The position numbers and the translations under genes were made by a program. A stretch of 64,000 bases of DNA from Evernia prunastri (taxonomy: Eukaryota; Ascomycota; Lecanoromycetes; Lecanorales; Parmeliaceae), in NCBI GenBank assembly GCA_003184365.1, contig NKYR01000100.1:92395-156394 (forward strand), in the 5' to 3' direction. The notes beneath the pieces are model-generated. The model did not search any database. It worked only from the letters and a program-made list of their open reading frames with translations, and was not told the origin of the DNA. Below are positions 1 to 9,691 of the stretch, piece by piece; positions within the stretch are counted from its first letter, which is position 1; each line of letters starts with the position of its first letter.

Positions 1-498
1 ATATTAAATAATTATTTAGATAGTAAAAGAGCCACGTTGCATAGATACATAAATAATATTATTGATATACAAAAAGATATTTTAGTTGATAGCAAAATGT
101 CTAAAAGGCTTGACGCTATTTTAATGGCTAAAATTATTATTTCCCTTGACCTAAGTGAGTTACATAATTTATGTTTGTCACAATTTTTATTAGTTTATAC
201 TTACCAAGATAGTGAGGAAGTTAAACAATTTGCCTCTGTGCCTGTATCTGTAAAATTAGGTAAAAGGATGTTTTCTATATATATTAACAATCTAAAAAAC
301 CAATACGTTAAGGACACTAAAGAACATATTACCTATACATTATGACTTGAAATGTGAAAAGAAAATAACCCACAATTATATTCTCAACTTGATGATGGTT
401 TACATGCACAATTAGGATGTAAGATTTTAGATATACTTATGCATAGTGAGCTACTAGATCAAGTGTTAATTAAGACTGCTGATAAAGAAGAAAAATAA
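1..498 (+). CDS. Partial RNA polymerase of linear-plasmid/T7-like type
   Basis: Open at the left edge and read in code 4, this frame runs about 165 codons to a TAA at 496-498, through TGA codons read as Trp (343-345 and shortly after). It contains VPVSVKLGKRMFS and, near the end, HAQLGCKILDILM. The latter resembles the 'IGGKILDFLL' segment of the N-terminal half of phage-type RNA polymerases such as Rpo41. Such genes occur on linear mitochondrial plasmids and on their integrated copies in fungal mtDNA. It lies on the strand opposite to nearly all mitochondrial genes here, which fits an insertion. Only this part is present and the catalytic C-terminus is absent. The family call rests on short motifs and is tentative. 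Confidence 0.45.
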
Positions 499-1835
499 TG
501 GGGTAGACATCGGCTTAATGAACTAAATAAAGCATCTCAACCACACACTAAATAGTTCAAAGATTTATAAATAAACAGTATAAATAGTTTTGTCATCTAT
601 TACGAGAAGTAAAGCTATTCGCTAGAGCCTCCCTATATCCCCTAAGTATACAGGCTTTATTTTCTTGGATAAATCATAGCTTATCTTAGTCTTGCTAATG
701 CTAACGCTTTGTCATGCTGATGAAAAGATGAAAAGAAGAGATAATATGAGCAACCGCAATGCACAGCATCAGCATCATCATTAGAGGCTTAGATTTTACA
801 TAGAAACGTATGATCACTTGCCTTGTTTCAGTTTGAAACTGAATTATTAGTAGTTTCTTCTTATTCAAATGATAAGAAATGAAAAAGCAAATAAAACTGA
901 AAAAAAACAAAAATGAAACTACTTGTTTTATCAATAAACTACAAGTCTGTTGAACTGGATACAAATAAGCCGGTTCCTGTTATTGTCTGTGCGTCTAAAT
1001 GAAGGCTAGGTTTAGGATTGACATTTAATAGCTATACTAAACTGGACAAATTAAACTTTTAATTCTTGTCACATATATAAAGTATATCTCTTATTTTCTG
1101 CTAAGGACCAATACTTTCATACCTGCATAAAGTGTAAAATTTATCAATAGACCTATGCATAAACCTAATAAGCTTTGGACTTCCCTATGCTATTTACTTA
1201 AAAGTAGCATTAAACAATGTGTATCACAGAACTAGACCTTTGATGTGTAATTTGAGCATGAAAAATTATATAATGCTAAATTAAAAAAGATATTATATTA
1301 TAACGAATCTTTTTTATTAAATAAAACAAGTAGTATTGTGTTAGATTTAACTATAATTTAGTTATAAAAACGCGCGTATTAAATAAACGTACAAACCTTG
1401 GTAAAATGTATTTTGAAAATATATATATCATTACTATAAGTAAAATAAAAGCAAAAGTTATTTGATTTAAGAAATAAAACGGTACAAGTTGTGGCATATT
1501 ATTATAAGATTATTAATTGTTGGTGCTCTTAATACTAATTTTAAGATATGCATCGTAATCTAATTAAAGATAAAAGGGTCAAGGTATAAAAAACATCAAC
1601 ACAATTGTCATTGTGTGGTGGCGGAGCCAACTCACTATCATATAATTATCCTTCTAGACTGTTTTCATTCTGAATTTTAGTAGATAGCATTTTTTGTTAT
1701 AGCTCAATAAAGCAGGCAGGTAACAGGTAAAAGGGGCTGACAATTTTTTGACAGCATAAGCTGGCTTATAATACGTTTTTTGTGTGCGTAGCCCTCACTA
1801 AACCTATGCAAATGACTACGCTCCATAAGAGCCAA
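499..1835. other. AT-rich mitochondrial intergenic stretch
   Basis: No open frame longer than about 90 codons with recognisable content was found. The stretch holds a hairpin-type repeat at about 705-785, with ATGCTGATGAAAAGATG on one side and AGCATCAGCATCATC on the other. At 1611-1636 there is a GC-rich patch (GTGGCGGAGCCAACTCACT) that recurs inside the GIY-YIG ORF near 18946 and 19672. The remainder is low-complexity AT-rich DNA. Confidence 0.6.
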
Positions 1836-2347
1836 CTATCACCTCTTTATTTGATTAGGTTCTTGAAAATTTAAAATAAGCACCCTAGGTTTTACAGAAG
1901 CATAAGAGCAGGCTTTATATCCTAAATCAGACGGTCAAAGGTTTAGAATAACATCAACTCTATTTGGAGTTTTACCTGTTGAACGTATAGTTTTACTTAT
2001 TAGATGTGAAAGCTTTTGTATTTCATACTTGCTATAAAAAAAATCAAAAGCTTGAGCTTCGCCCTTATATTTGTTTAGACCTTTACTATAAACTAGTATA
2101 AGACCTGTATAAGCTAGATTTGGAATTACATGACGAGGACTTAATTGTTCTAAAATAAAGTGATCGTTTGTAGCTTTTACACCTGAGATATCTAAATATA
2201 TAGTATAATTACTAAATTTATTTCTTAAAGCGATAGAGGCCTCTTTTGAATTAATATATGTGCGATATGAGATTTTTTTTTACTCTTTACCGATTTTATA
2301 AAAGGAATAATGAAGAAGGTGCTTTTTTGTTTAATGAGTGTTAACAT
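1836..2347 (-). CDS. Unknown mitochondrial ORF downstream of atp6, copy 1 (frameshifted)
   Basis: I do not recognise this protein. The frame starts at ATG 2347 (MLTLIKQKS), about 50 bases downstream of the atp6 stop, and ends at TAG 1836-1838. It would encode about 169 residues, including LDISGVKATNDHF, SPRHVIPNLAY and ILNLWPSDLGYK, where the Trp is TGA. A poly-A run on the coding strand near 2271-2280 has nine A's where seven (or ten) would keep the frame, so the ORF is broken as written. It is hydrophilic with no membrane segment. The second copy is at 2703-3214. Position straight after atp6 on the same strand suggests co-transcription. Confidence 0.4.
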
Positions 2348-2396
2348 CACTATAAAGTTAAATAAATAAATAAAGAAGAATTTCTATCATTTCGTT

Positions 2397-2531
2397 TTAA
2401 TGTAAGTCTAGGGCATCTTTAATGTATGAAGAAGTTAATACTACAAACACTTGGGCTTGAATAAAGGCTATTCCCAGTTCTAAACCAGAAAATGCTATGA
2501 TAAAAGCTAATGGTATTAAGCCTATAAAAAA
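2397..2531 (-). CDS. atp6: ATP synthase subunit a, 3' fragment (contig end)
   Basis: This is the last 45 codons of atp6 (ending YIKDALDLH, then TAA). It is identical in protein sense to the end of the complete gene at 3264-4172 and is cut off by the N at 2532. It is the end of one contig, not a second gene. Confidence 0.8.
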   Translation of the reverse strand, partial: FFIGLIPLAFIIAFSGLELGIAFIQAQVFVVLTSSYIKDALDLH

Positions 2532-2532
2532 N

Positions 2533-3398
2533 ATTCTGAATTTTAGTAGATAGCATTTTTTTGTTATAGCTCAATAAAGCAGGCAGGTAACAGGTAAAAG
2601 GGGCTGACAATTTTTTGACAGCATAAGCTGGCTTATAATACGTTTTTTGTGTGCGTAGCCCTCACTAAACCTATGCAAATGACTACGCTCCATAAGAGCC
2701 AACTATCACCTCTTTATTTGATTAGGTTCTTGAAAATTTAAAATAAGCACCCTAGGTTTTACAGAAGCATAAGAGCAGGCTTTATATCCTAAATCAGACG
2801 GTCAAAGGTTTAGAATAACATCAACTCTATTTGGAGTTTTACCTGTTGAACGTATAGTTTTACTTATTAGATGTGAAAGCTTTTGTATTTCATACTTGCT
2901 ATAAAAAAAAATCAAAAGCTTGAGCTTCGCCCTTATATTTGTTTAGACCTTTACTATAAACTAGTATAAGACCTGTATAAGCTAGATTCGGAATTACATG
3001 ACGAGGACTTAATTGTTCTAAAATAAAGTGATCGTTTGTAGCTTTTACACCTGAGATATCTAAATATATAGTATAATTACTAAATTTATTTCTTAAAGCG
3101 ATAGAGGCCTCTTTTGAATTAATATATGTGCGATATGAGATTTTTTTTACTCTTTACCGATTTTATAAAAGGAATAATGAAGAAGGTGCTTTTTTGTTTA
3201 ATGAGTGTTAACATCACTATAAAGTTAAATAAATAAATAAAGAAGAATTTCTATCATTTCGTTTTAATGTAAGTCTAGGGCATCTTTAATGTATGAAGAA
3301 GTTAATACTACAAACACTTGGGCTTGAATAAAGGCTATTCCCAGTTCTAAACCAGAAAATGCTATGATAAAAGCTAATGGTATTAAGCCTATAAAAAA
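2533..3398. repeat. Contig overlap: repeats 1667-2531
   Basis: Sequence after the N at 2532 restarts at the equivalent of position 1667 and runs nearly identically through the unknown ORF and the atp6 3' end. The copies differ by homopolymer length (for example 8 versus 9 A or T in two runs) and one substitution. This is best explained by two overlapping contigs joined by an N instead of being merged. Confidence 0.85.
2703..3214 (-). CDS. Unknown mitochondrial ORF downstream of atp6, copy 2 (frameshifted)
   Basis: Same ORF as 1836-2347, start ATG at 3212-3214 and stop at 2703-2705. Here the frame is broken differently. The upstream poly-A run has eight A's (seven needed), and a T run near 2902-2910 on the coding strand has nine T's where the first copy has eight, which restores nothing. 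Since independent copies carry different homopolymer lengths, sequencing error is the likely cause, and the real gene is probably intact at about 169 residues. Function unknown. Confidence 0.4.
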
Positions 3399-4172
3399 AT
3401 AGATGAATCCTGACGTCATAATATTATAAGCAAAACCACTCAAGATGTTAAGTAACATATGACCACTTAATATGTTAGCCGCCAATCTAAGACCTAAAGA
3501 AACATTTCTTGCTAAATATGAAATAAATTCTATTAATACCAGTAAAGGTAACAGGGCTAGAGGACAGCCCGCAGGTACAAATAAAGAGAAAAACTTTAGG
3601 CCATGTTTTTGAAAACCTAAGATAGTTGCTCCTAATACTACGGTGAAACTAATAAAAAATGTTAGAATAAAATGTGATGTGGAGGCAAAACTGTAGGGTA
3701 CCATACCTATCAAATTATTTATTAGGATAAATATAAATAATGCATAGATAAAAGGAAAATACACTTGTCCTTTGTTTGCGTTTATTTGGTTTATTACTAT
3801 GCTGTGTATAGTAGCATAAATAGACTCTTGACTTATAGATCAGCTGTTAGCTATTACTTTATTATAGTTTGTAGCTAAAAGGTTTAAAACTAAAGCTATA
3901 GATGCCGTGATTGTTAAATAAAGTCCAATATTAGTTAAAGAAATATGAAGGTTAGCTAAAATAGGGGCATCTAAACTTAAAAGATTCCTTATCTCAAATT
4001 GATCTAAAGGACTTTTAACAATGCCAGGAAAATTCTTTGAGATCTCACACATATCAGGGGCAGCATAAACAAAAATGTACTGAATTAGGACAACACAACC
4101 CGTAAATATAAAAGGAAAAAAGGTAGTTGGAAGTTGCGTAAGACGCTGCATTTTATAATTTATTAATAACAT
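3264..4172 (-). CDS. atp6: ATP synthase F0 subunit a
   Basis: This is the membrane subunit of the mitochondrial ATP synthase that forms the proton half-channels against the c-ring. The frame is 302 codons in code 4. A TGA near 3837-3839 reads as Trp in the conserved stretch NSWSISQESIYATIHS. Family landmarks are PLDQFEIRNLL near the N-terminus, LTNIGLYL, NLIGMVPYSFASTSHF, ARNVSLGLRLAANILSGH with the essential Arg, and the end SYIKDALDLH. About 45 residues precede PLDQFE, more than in Neurospora; Met at residue 42 could be an alternative start. nad1 lies upstream on the same strand, separated by a perfect hairpin. Partial copies at 2397-2531, 4526-4940 and 5099-5761 are contig overlaps. Confidence 0.95.
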
Positions 4173-4273
4173 TAATTGAAGTAAGAGTAAGATGATTGCG
4201 ATTTTATTAGTTATATGTTTAAGCAGGGTTAAATATATATGATTTAATAAGTCTATTTCCTGCTAGTGCTTTG

Positions 4274-4311
4274 TGATGCTCATTCTTCTTTTCAAAGAAG
4301 AATGAGCATCA
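4274..4311. repeat. Perfect hairpin between nad1 and atp6
   Basis: An 18-bp perfect stem (arms begin TGATGCTCATTCTTC) with a two-base loop, followed by a further AGCATCA. It lies between the nad1 stop (4322) and the atp6 start (4172). Identical hairpins recur in the overlapping contigs at about 5052 and 5868. It is a member of the dispersed hairpin family and could also serve as an RNA-processing site between the two messages, which is inference. Confidence 0.75.
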
Positions 4312-4321
4312 GCATCATGTT

Positions 4322-4524
4322 CTATAAGAGGAAATTATTAGTAGGTATGATTTCAAAACTGTATAAAACACAGGGAAGTAATATTATAAAAGCTATTACT
4401 AATGGTAAAAGTATAGTTCAGCAAAATGACATCAGTTGATCATATCGTATTCTAGGAAAAGAAGCTCTTCCCCATATGAACACAAATATCATGACGCAAG
4501 CCTTAAATCCCAAAGTTAGACCAT
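4322..4524 (-). CDS. nad1: NADH dehydrogenase subunit 1, 3' fragment (contig end)
   Basis: The last codons of nad1, ending with LYSFEIIPTNNFLL and TAG at 4322-4324, are cut by the N at 4525. The full gene is at 5921-8204; this copy is part of the overlap 3510-4524 versus 5099-6113. Confidence 0.85.
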
Positions 4525-4525
4525 N

Positions 4526-4940
4526 AATACACTTGTCCTTTGTTTGCGTTTATTTGGTTTATTACTATGCTGTGTATAGTAGCATAAATAGACTCTTGAC
4601 TTATAGATCAGCTGTTAGCTATTACTTTATTATAGTTTGTAGCTAAAAGGTTTAAAACTAAAGCTATAGATGCCGTGATTGTTAAATAAAGTCCAATATT
4701 AGTTAAAGAAATATGAAGGTTAGCTAAAATAGGGGCATCTAAACTTAAAAGATTCCTTATCTCAAATTGATCTAGAGGACTTTTAACAATGCCAGGAAAA
4801 TTCTTTGAGATCTCACACATATCAGGGGCAGCATAAACAAAAATGTACTGAATTAGGACAACACAACCCGTAAATATAAAAGGAAAAAAGGTAGTTGGAA
4901 GTTGCGTAAGTCGCTGCATTTTATAATTTATTAATAACAT
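4526..4940 (-). CDS. atp6: ATP synthase subunit a, 5' fragment (variant copy)
   Basis: N-terminal part of atp6 on the small contig. The predicted protein is the same as the complete gene up to the truncation at the N at 4525. It ends before the first transmembrane core is complete, so it is not a functional gene as written. Confidence 0.8.
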
Positions 4941-5097
4941 TAATTGAAGTAAGAGTAAGATGATTGCGATTTTATTAGTTATATGTTTAAGCAGGGTTAA
5001 ATATATATGATTTAATAAGTCTATTTCCTGCTAGTGCTTTGTGATGCTCATTCTTCTTTTCAAAGAAGAATGAGCATCAGCATCATGTTTTATACAG
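4526..5097. repeat. Small contig: third copy of the atp6 5' region
   Basis: This short piece between two Ns repeats about 3758-4329. It differs by a few substitutions (GATCTAGAGG versus GATCTAAAGG, AGTCGCTGC versus AGACGCTGC) and its right end departs from the others (TTTTATACAG). It may be an assembly bubble or a minor sequence variant. Confidence 0.75.
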
Positions 5098-5098
5098 N

Positions 5099-5761
5099 TG
5101 CTAAATATGAAATAAATTCTATTAATACCAGTAAAGGTAACAGGGCTAGAGGACAGCCCGCAGGTACAAATAAAGAGAAAAACTTTAGGCCATGTTTTTG
5201 AAAACCTAAGATAGTTGCTCCTAATACTACGGTGAAACTAATAAAAAATGTTAGAATAAAATGTGATGTGGAGGCAAAACTGTAGGGTACCATACCTATC
5301 AAATTATTTATTAGGATAAATATAAATAATGCATAGATAAAAGGAAAATACACTTGTCCTTTGTTTGCGTTTATTTGGTTTATTACTATGCTGTGTATAG
5401 TAGCATAAATAGACTCTTGACTTATAGATCAGCTGTTAGCTATTACTTTATTATAGTTTGTAGCTAAAAGGTTTAAAACTAAAGCTATAGATGCCGTGAT
5501 TGTTAAATAAAGTCCAATATTAGTTAAAGAAATATGAAGGTTAGCTAAAATAGGGGCATCTAAACTTAAAAGATTCCTTATCTCAAATTGATCTAAAGGA
5601 CTTTTAACAATGCCAGGAAAATTCTTTGAGATCTCACACATATCAGGGGCAGCATAAACAAAAATGTACTGAATTAGGACAACACAACCCGTAAATATAA
5701 AAGGAAAAAAGGTAGTTGGAAGTTGCGTAAGACGCTGCATTTTATAATTTATTAATAACAT
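5099..5761 (-). CDS. atp6: ATP synthase subunit a, 5' two-thirds (contig start)
   Basis: Start codon through the segment LVLIEFISYLA of atp6, cut at the N at 5098. The TGA-Trp is present as in the complete copy at 3264-4172. It is an overlap copy. Confidence 0.85.
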
Positions 5762-6113
5762 TAATTGAAGTAAGAGTAAGATGATTGCGATTTTATTAGT
5801 TATATGTTTAAGCAGGGTTAAATATATATGATTTAATAAGTCTATTTCCTGCTAGTGCTTTGTGATGCTCATTCTTCTTTTCAAAGAAGAATGAGCATCA
5901 GCATCATGTTCTATAAGAGGAAATTATTAGTAGGTATGATTTCAAAACTGTATAAAACACAGGGAAGTAATATTATAAAAGCTATTACTAATGGTAAAAG
6001 TATAGTTCAGCAAAATGACATCAGTTGATCATATCGTATTCTAGGAAAAGAAGCTCTTCCCCATATGAACACAAATATCATGACGCAAGCCTTAAATCCC
6101 AAAGTTAGACCAT
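5099..6113. repeat. Contig overlap: repeats 3510-4524
   Basis: These 1,015 bases match 3510-4524 essentially base for base: the atp6 middle and 5' part, the hairpin and the nad1 3' end. After 6113 the sequence continues into nad1. This is an unmerged contig end. Confidence 0.85.
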
Positions 6114-8204
6114 ATATCATACCTTCTATTAAGGGGTCAGAAAAAAAGTTTCATATTCACCACCTAAAATACTAACATATAAATAGGGATCAATTTCCTT
6201 AATCAATAATAGAAAAGGTGTAGAACTTATTAAATAACCACCTAAAAAGAGTATACTTGTTAAAATACAAATAAGAACAATACTAGCATATTCGGCTAAA
6301 AAGAAAAAAACAAATATAACTGCTGCGTGTTCTGTCATAAAACCACTAACCAGCTCTGATTCCCTATGTAATGTATATAAAAAGAAAATTAAGGTTTTAG
6401 CTTATCTAATTATTATTCACTTTAAACCTATATTGGTTTTCTTTTTCTCATTTTTTCTCATCTTTTCAAGGAATAGATGAAAAAAGGAAAATGAAACAAG
6501 GTTTGAATTTAAATATTTGATGCTTCGCAACTACTGTAACTTTAGATATATTTAAATGTTTGTTGATGCTTCGCATGCGAAGCACTAACTCAATATTATT
6601 TTTAAAATTTTTAATTAAATTATTGTTTAAATCATCAGCGAAGCAGATACCTACTCCATTAGGGTGTTTACTTAATCTATCGCTTATCTTTTTCTTTGTT
6701 TCTTCACTATGTTGTTGATGCTCAACTTCTTCTTTTCAAAGAAAAGATGAGCAACATACATAGGATGATTTGATTTATTCTCAAATCTCTTTAACATTTT
6801 TAACTTAGCTTGGTCAGTATGTTTATAACCTTCAAGACTTGTAGCTGTTCTCATAAAATTGTACAAATTATCAAAGGGATATTTTTTAATGTAACTTGTT
6901 TCTAAGTCTGTTAAAGCTTTATTACTTACTATTTTGCTATGATAAGTAAAGTACATGCTCCGCAAGTATACACAAAAGTCAAATTTATGTAAACCATATT
7001 TTAAAATAGCACTTAGTAAAGCACTATTAGATTTTTTATTTGCAAGATGTTCAATAAGTCTTAAGTATAAATCCTTGGCACTACGTATATACAGTTTATT
7101 ATTTACAGTATTTATAAAACAGAATATACCTGCCTTATTTCTTAATATTTTATTTTCTTTTCAGATGAAAAGATGAAGAAATAACTGTTTCATTATTATT
7201 ATTTAAATTATGAAAAACTTTTATAGGAGTAGCTAAATCGTCCACTGATTGAGATGAACTAGTAGAAATAAGAGTAGAATAGCCTCTTCTATGTTCAGTT
7301 TGAAGACGAAACCCTGTTTTATCATTGTTATATGTAGACAATGTAGGTTTCAGATAAATACATTACTTTTACATTCACATGCAAGGTTGTACTATATCTT
7401 ATTAAACACAATATAATTTTGTATTTAATGATTGCGTGTAGTCTCTGAAGATCCTACTAGGATATGTTAATATCTTTTGGTTTCCTGCTGATTGTCTTAT
7501 ATAACATAAAGGTTTTCCAGCATATAGCAATATTTTACGAGACCAAATCATATTGTTTTTTATTTAGTAGCCTCGGCTAAATCAAAGGGAGCTCTATTTG
7601 TTTCTGCTATGGATCCAATAAAGAAAATTATAAATATAGGCAATAGTGGTACAATATATCAGATTGCTTTTTGCATTTCTGTATTAACTGTTAAGTTTAA
7701 GCTACCTGATAATAATATAACGAGCAGAATAGCTGAGCTTAAGATCAATTCATAACTAATTAGTTGAGCTGTACTTCTCAGTGAACCTAAAAAAGCGTAT
7801 TTAGAATTAGCTGATCATCCTGCTAATAATATACCATAAGTAGATAAGGAAGAAACTGCTAACATATAAAGTATTCCTAAATCAAAGTCTGATATAGCTA
7901 GACCAGGACCATATGGTATGACAGAATATCCTAACAAGGAAAAAATTAAAGTTATGATAGGTCCAAGAAAAAATAAAACTAAATTAGCTTGTGTGGGGGA
8001 AACATATTCTTTTAAAAGAAGCTTTAAGGCATCTGCAAATGCCTGTAATAGACCATAATATCCTACTATATTAGGACCTAATCTTCTTTGCATACTTGCC
8101 ATTGTTTTTCTTTCTGCACCCGTAACATAAGCCACGGTTAATAAAACAGGCACGGTTACTATTACAACTTCTATAATAGATATAAACACAGGTAAATATA
8201 ACAT
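5921..8204 (-). CDS. nad1: NADH dehydrogenase subunit 1 (two exons, one frameshift)
   Basis: Membrane-arm subunit of complex I that helps form the quinone site. Exon 1 is 8204 to 7569: MLYLPVFISIIEV, GAERKTMASMQRRLGPN, then TGA-Trp codons, ending AETNRAPFDLAEA. Exon 2 is 6362 to 5921: ESELVSGFMTEHAAVIFV through WGRASFPRIRYDQLMSFCW to NNFLL and TAG. Removing the group I intron 6363-7568 joins DLAEA to ESELV, the conserved family sequence. In exon 2 a run of seven T's on the coding strand (about 6139-6147) shifts the frame, and one more T would restore FFSDPLIEGM. This matches the homopolymer differences seen elsewhere and is probably a sequencing error. atp6 follows downstream. Confidence 0.92.
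6363..7568 (-). other. Group I intron in nad1
   Basis: It interrupts nad1 between DLAEA and ESELV. The catalytic core lies in its 5' part (about 7385-7560). In order it has a Q-like element ending CAGCAGGAAACC, an R-like element TTCAGAGACTACACGC and an S element AAGATATAGTACAACC, whose GACTA and TAGT segments can form P7. The 5' exon ends in T and the intron ends in G, as group I splicing requires. The core layout resembles subgroup IB. A decayed GIY-YIG ORF follows the core. Confidence 0.85.
6684..7341 (-). pseudogene. Decayed GIY-YIG homing endonuclease in the nad1 intron
   Basis: The N-terminal part (SVDDLATPIKVFHNLNNNN) and the nuclease part (NKAGIFCFINTVNNKLYIRSA, LIEHLANKKSN, then DLETSYIKKY and EGYKHTDQAKLKM) are in different frames. 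The break coincides with a small hairpin-type insertion (TCATCTTTTCATCTGAAAAG, about 7152-7180). The GIY and YIG signatures are altered to GIF and YIR, so the conserved Gly of YIG is lost. The ORF begins at a TTG with no good ATG. GIY-YIG enzymes normally cut intronless alleles to spread their intron; this one is probably inactive. Confidence 0.7.
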
Positions 8205-8587
8205 GGTATTAATAAAACATATAATATATTCTCAGAAAAAACATATGAACTTAAAGACTTTTTTCTGAGAATATAAATTAAAAATAGAAGTAAACTAAGA
8301 TTTTATCAATTTTAGGGTGTGATGCCTTCTTTTCAAAGAAGATGGCATCACAAATAGCAACTCCTATAATAACAATATAACGTTATAAATAGAAAATGGA
8401 ACAGGAGGACTATTTATTATTAATATATACTTGTAAAAAAGTGACCAAGGTAATAATGGGTGGTGATAAACATTACGTAATGCTTTGCAAAAATAAACTC
8501 TATGATTTATAATGAAGATTAGTGATACATATGAAGTAGAAACTATTATGTGTCTTGCTATCATATTGCTTTATTAGCTAAGCAGAA
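8205..8587. other. Mitochondrial spacer upstream of nad1
   Basis: Contains a hairpin at about 8320-8351 (GTGATGCC... / ...GGCATCAC around TTCTTTTCAAAGAAG) and an AT-rich 66-codon minus frame at 8364-8564 that I cannot assign. Nothing else was recognised. Confidence 0.5.
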
Positions 8588-8935
8588 CTAAGTTATTGTC
8601 TTTTCGCAAAAACAGATCTGTATATGATAAATCCAACCATATTTTTTGTGATGCGAAGCAAGAAATTGTAATAAAGGGGAGAAAACCCACTTTGTATAGG
8701 TAGACTTGCTTCGCATCACAAAAAAGTAAGGCTTAGCGGAATAATATAAACATATAAATAAAGAGAAAAATTTAAGGTCGTGTATTTGGGGAACTAAGAT
8801 GGTTGCTCCTAATACCACAGTGAAACTAATAAGGTAAAAAAAAGGGCAAATGAGATATGAATACTAGCTAGAACAGGGACATCTTAATTTAATAGATTCC
8901 CTGTTTCAAACTGAGCTAAAAGTACTTTAAGTTTT
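8588..8935 (-). pseudogene. Degenerate partial copy of atp6
   Basis: The minus frame contains MVLGATILVPQIHDLKFFSLF, clearly related to VVLGATILGFQKHGLKFFSLF of atp6, then YGWIYHIQICF, related to the later atp6 segment SGFIYFFIG. Bases 8857-8935 also resemble the atp6 5' region (ILANLHISL to SPLDQFE) with many changes and stops. Unlike the other atp6 copies it is diverged throughout, so it is not a contig overlap but a true old duplicate. A 84-bp inverted-repeat element (8642-8725) sits inside it. Confidence 0.65.
8642..8725. mobile_element. 84-bp inverted-repeat element inside the atp6 pseudogene
   Basis: A perfect 21-bp inverted repeat (arms TTTTTTGTGATGCGAAGCAA with one further G) flanks 42 bp. 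The arms contain the TGCTTCGCA core found in many other palindromes of this mtDNA. The flanking sequence aligns to atp6 on both sides, so the element looks inserted. Its length is a multiple of three and leaves the frame open. Confidence 0.6.
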
Positions 8936-9277
8936 GTCATTTTTTATATTATATTCAGGAATATTAATAATATAAGCAACTTAAAAATTTTTTCGGTAAT
9001 AGTGTAGGTTAAAAACAGAAACAAACTATTATACTAGTTTTGGTGTGGCTCATTTTTTCTCTTCTTTTCTTCTTTTCTTCTTTTCTTCTTTTCTTCTTTG
9101 AAAAGATGAAGCATGCTCCGCATGCGAAGCAGAGCATCAAACATCCAATAAAGAAAGTTATAAAAAGGGCAAAAATAAAACTGTTCACTATTAGTATATA
9201 GATTTGTACAGAAAAATAAGTTGTAACAATAGACAAAAAACATTGCGTTTATAAAGGCAGCTAGAAAGAAAGCTGAA
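8936..9277. other. Spacer with TTCTTTTC repeats and nested palindromes
   Basis: Between about 9045 and 9140 the sequence carries a tandem TTCTTTTC/TTCTT tract followed by AAGCATGCTCCGCATGCGAAGCA-type palindromic sequence (GCATGC centre). It appears to be two hairpin elements nested in one another. No gene was recognised. Confidence 0.55.
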
Positions 9278-9347
9278 TCCTTATCTAAGACTTGAACTTA
9301 GATCTAAATATTAGGAATATTCTGCTCTACCATTGAGCTAATAAGAA
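9278..9347 (-). tRNA. tRNA-Arg(CCT)
   Basis: Cloverleaf on the minus strand: acceptor TTCTTAT/ATAAGGA with one G-U pair, D arm GCTC-AATGGTA-GAGC, anticodon loop TTCCTAA giving CCT, and T arm CTAAG-TTCAAGT-CTTAG. It closely resembles the tRNA-Arg(TCT) at 10220-10289, with the main change in the anticodon loop. It probably arose by duplication of that gene and would read AGG. Confidence 0.75.
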
Positions 9348-9499
9348 TATAATAAATTATAATTTTGCTCTAAATACTTAGTTAAAAGCTAAACTATTTA
9401 CTTTTTTATAATAACATAAATGTATAATGCCATACTTCATTAGCAATGCAATATTAAATTATAAACTAGATTAGCGCTTTCAGTTACTTAACCAACTAG

Positions 9500-9573
9500 A
9501 AGGGATACCGAGGAATCGAACCTCATGAATATGATCTGCAATCAAACTGTACAACCTTATACACGACATCCCT
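9500..9573 (-). tRNA. tRNA-Cys(GCA)
   Basis: Minus strand: acceptor AGGGATG/TATCCCT, T arm GAGG-TTCGATT-CCTC, anticodon loop TTGCAGA giving GCA. The anticodon stem has one mismatch. The family call depends on that loop alignment. Confidence 0.75.
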
Positions 9574-9691
9574 TTATTTTATTTTTATTTTTTTATTATT
9601 ACATAATAGTATAATTATTATTAACAATTTCATGCTTCGCAACACATATCATTTGAATATGCATCTGCCTCTTTTATGTTTATGTACATTT

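Noticed and set aside
3264..5761. Tandem triplication of atp6
   Set aside because: The copies begin and end at Ns and match base for base apart from a few differences. They are overlapping contig ends, not a gene amplification.
9009..9243. Two overlapping minus frames of about 70 codons
   Set aside because: Their C-terminal Lys/Glu runs come from the TTCTTTTC repeat; the hydrophobic parts match no mitochondrial gene clearly.
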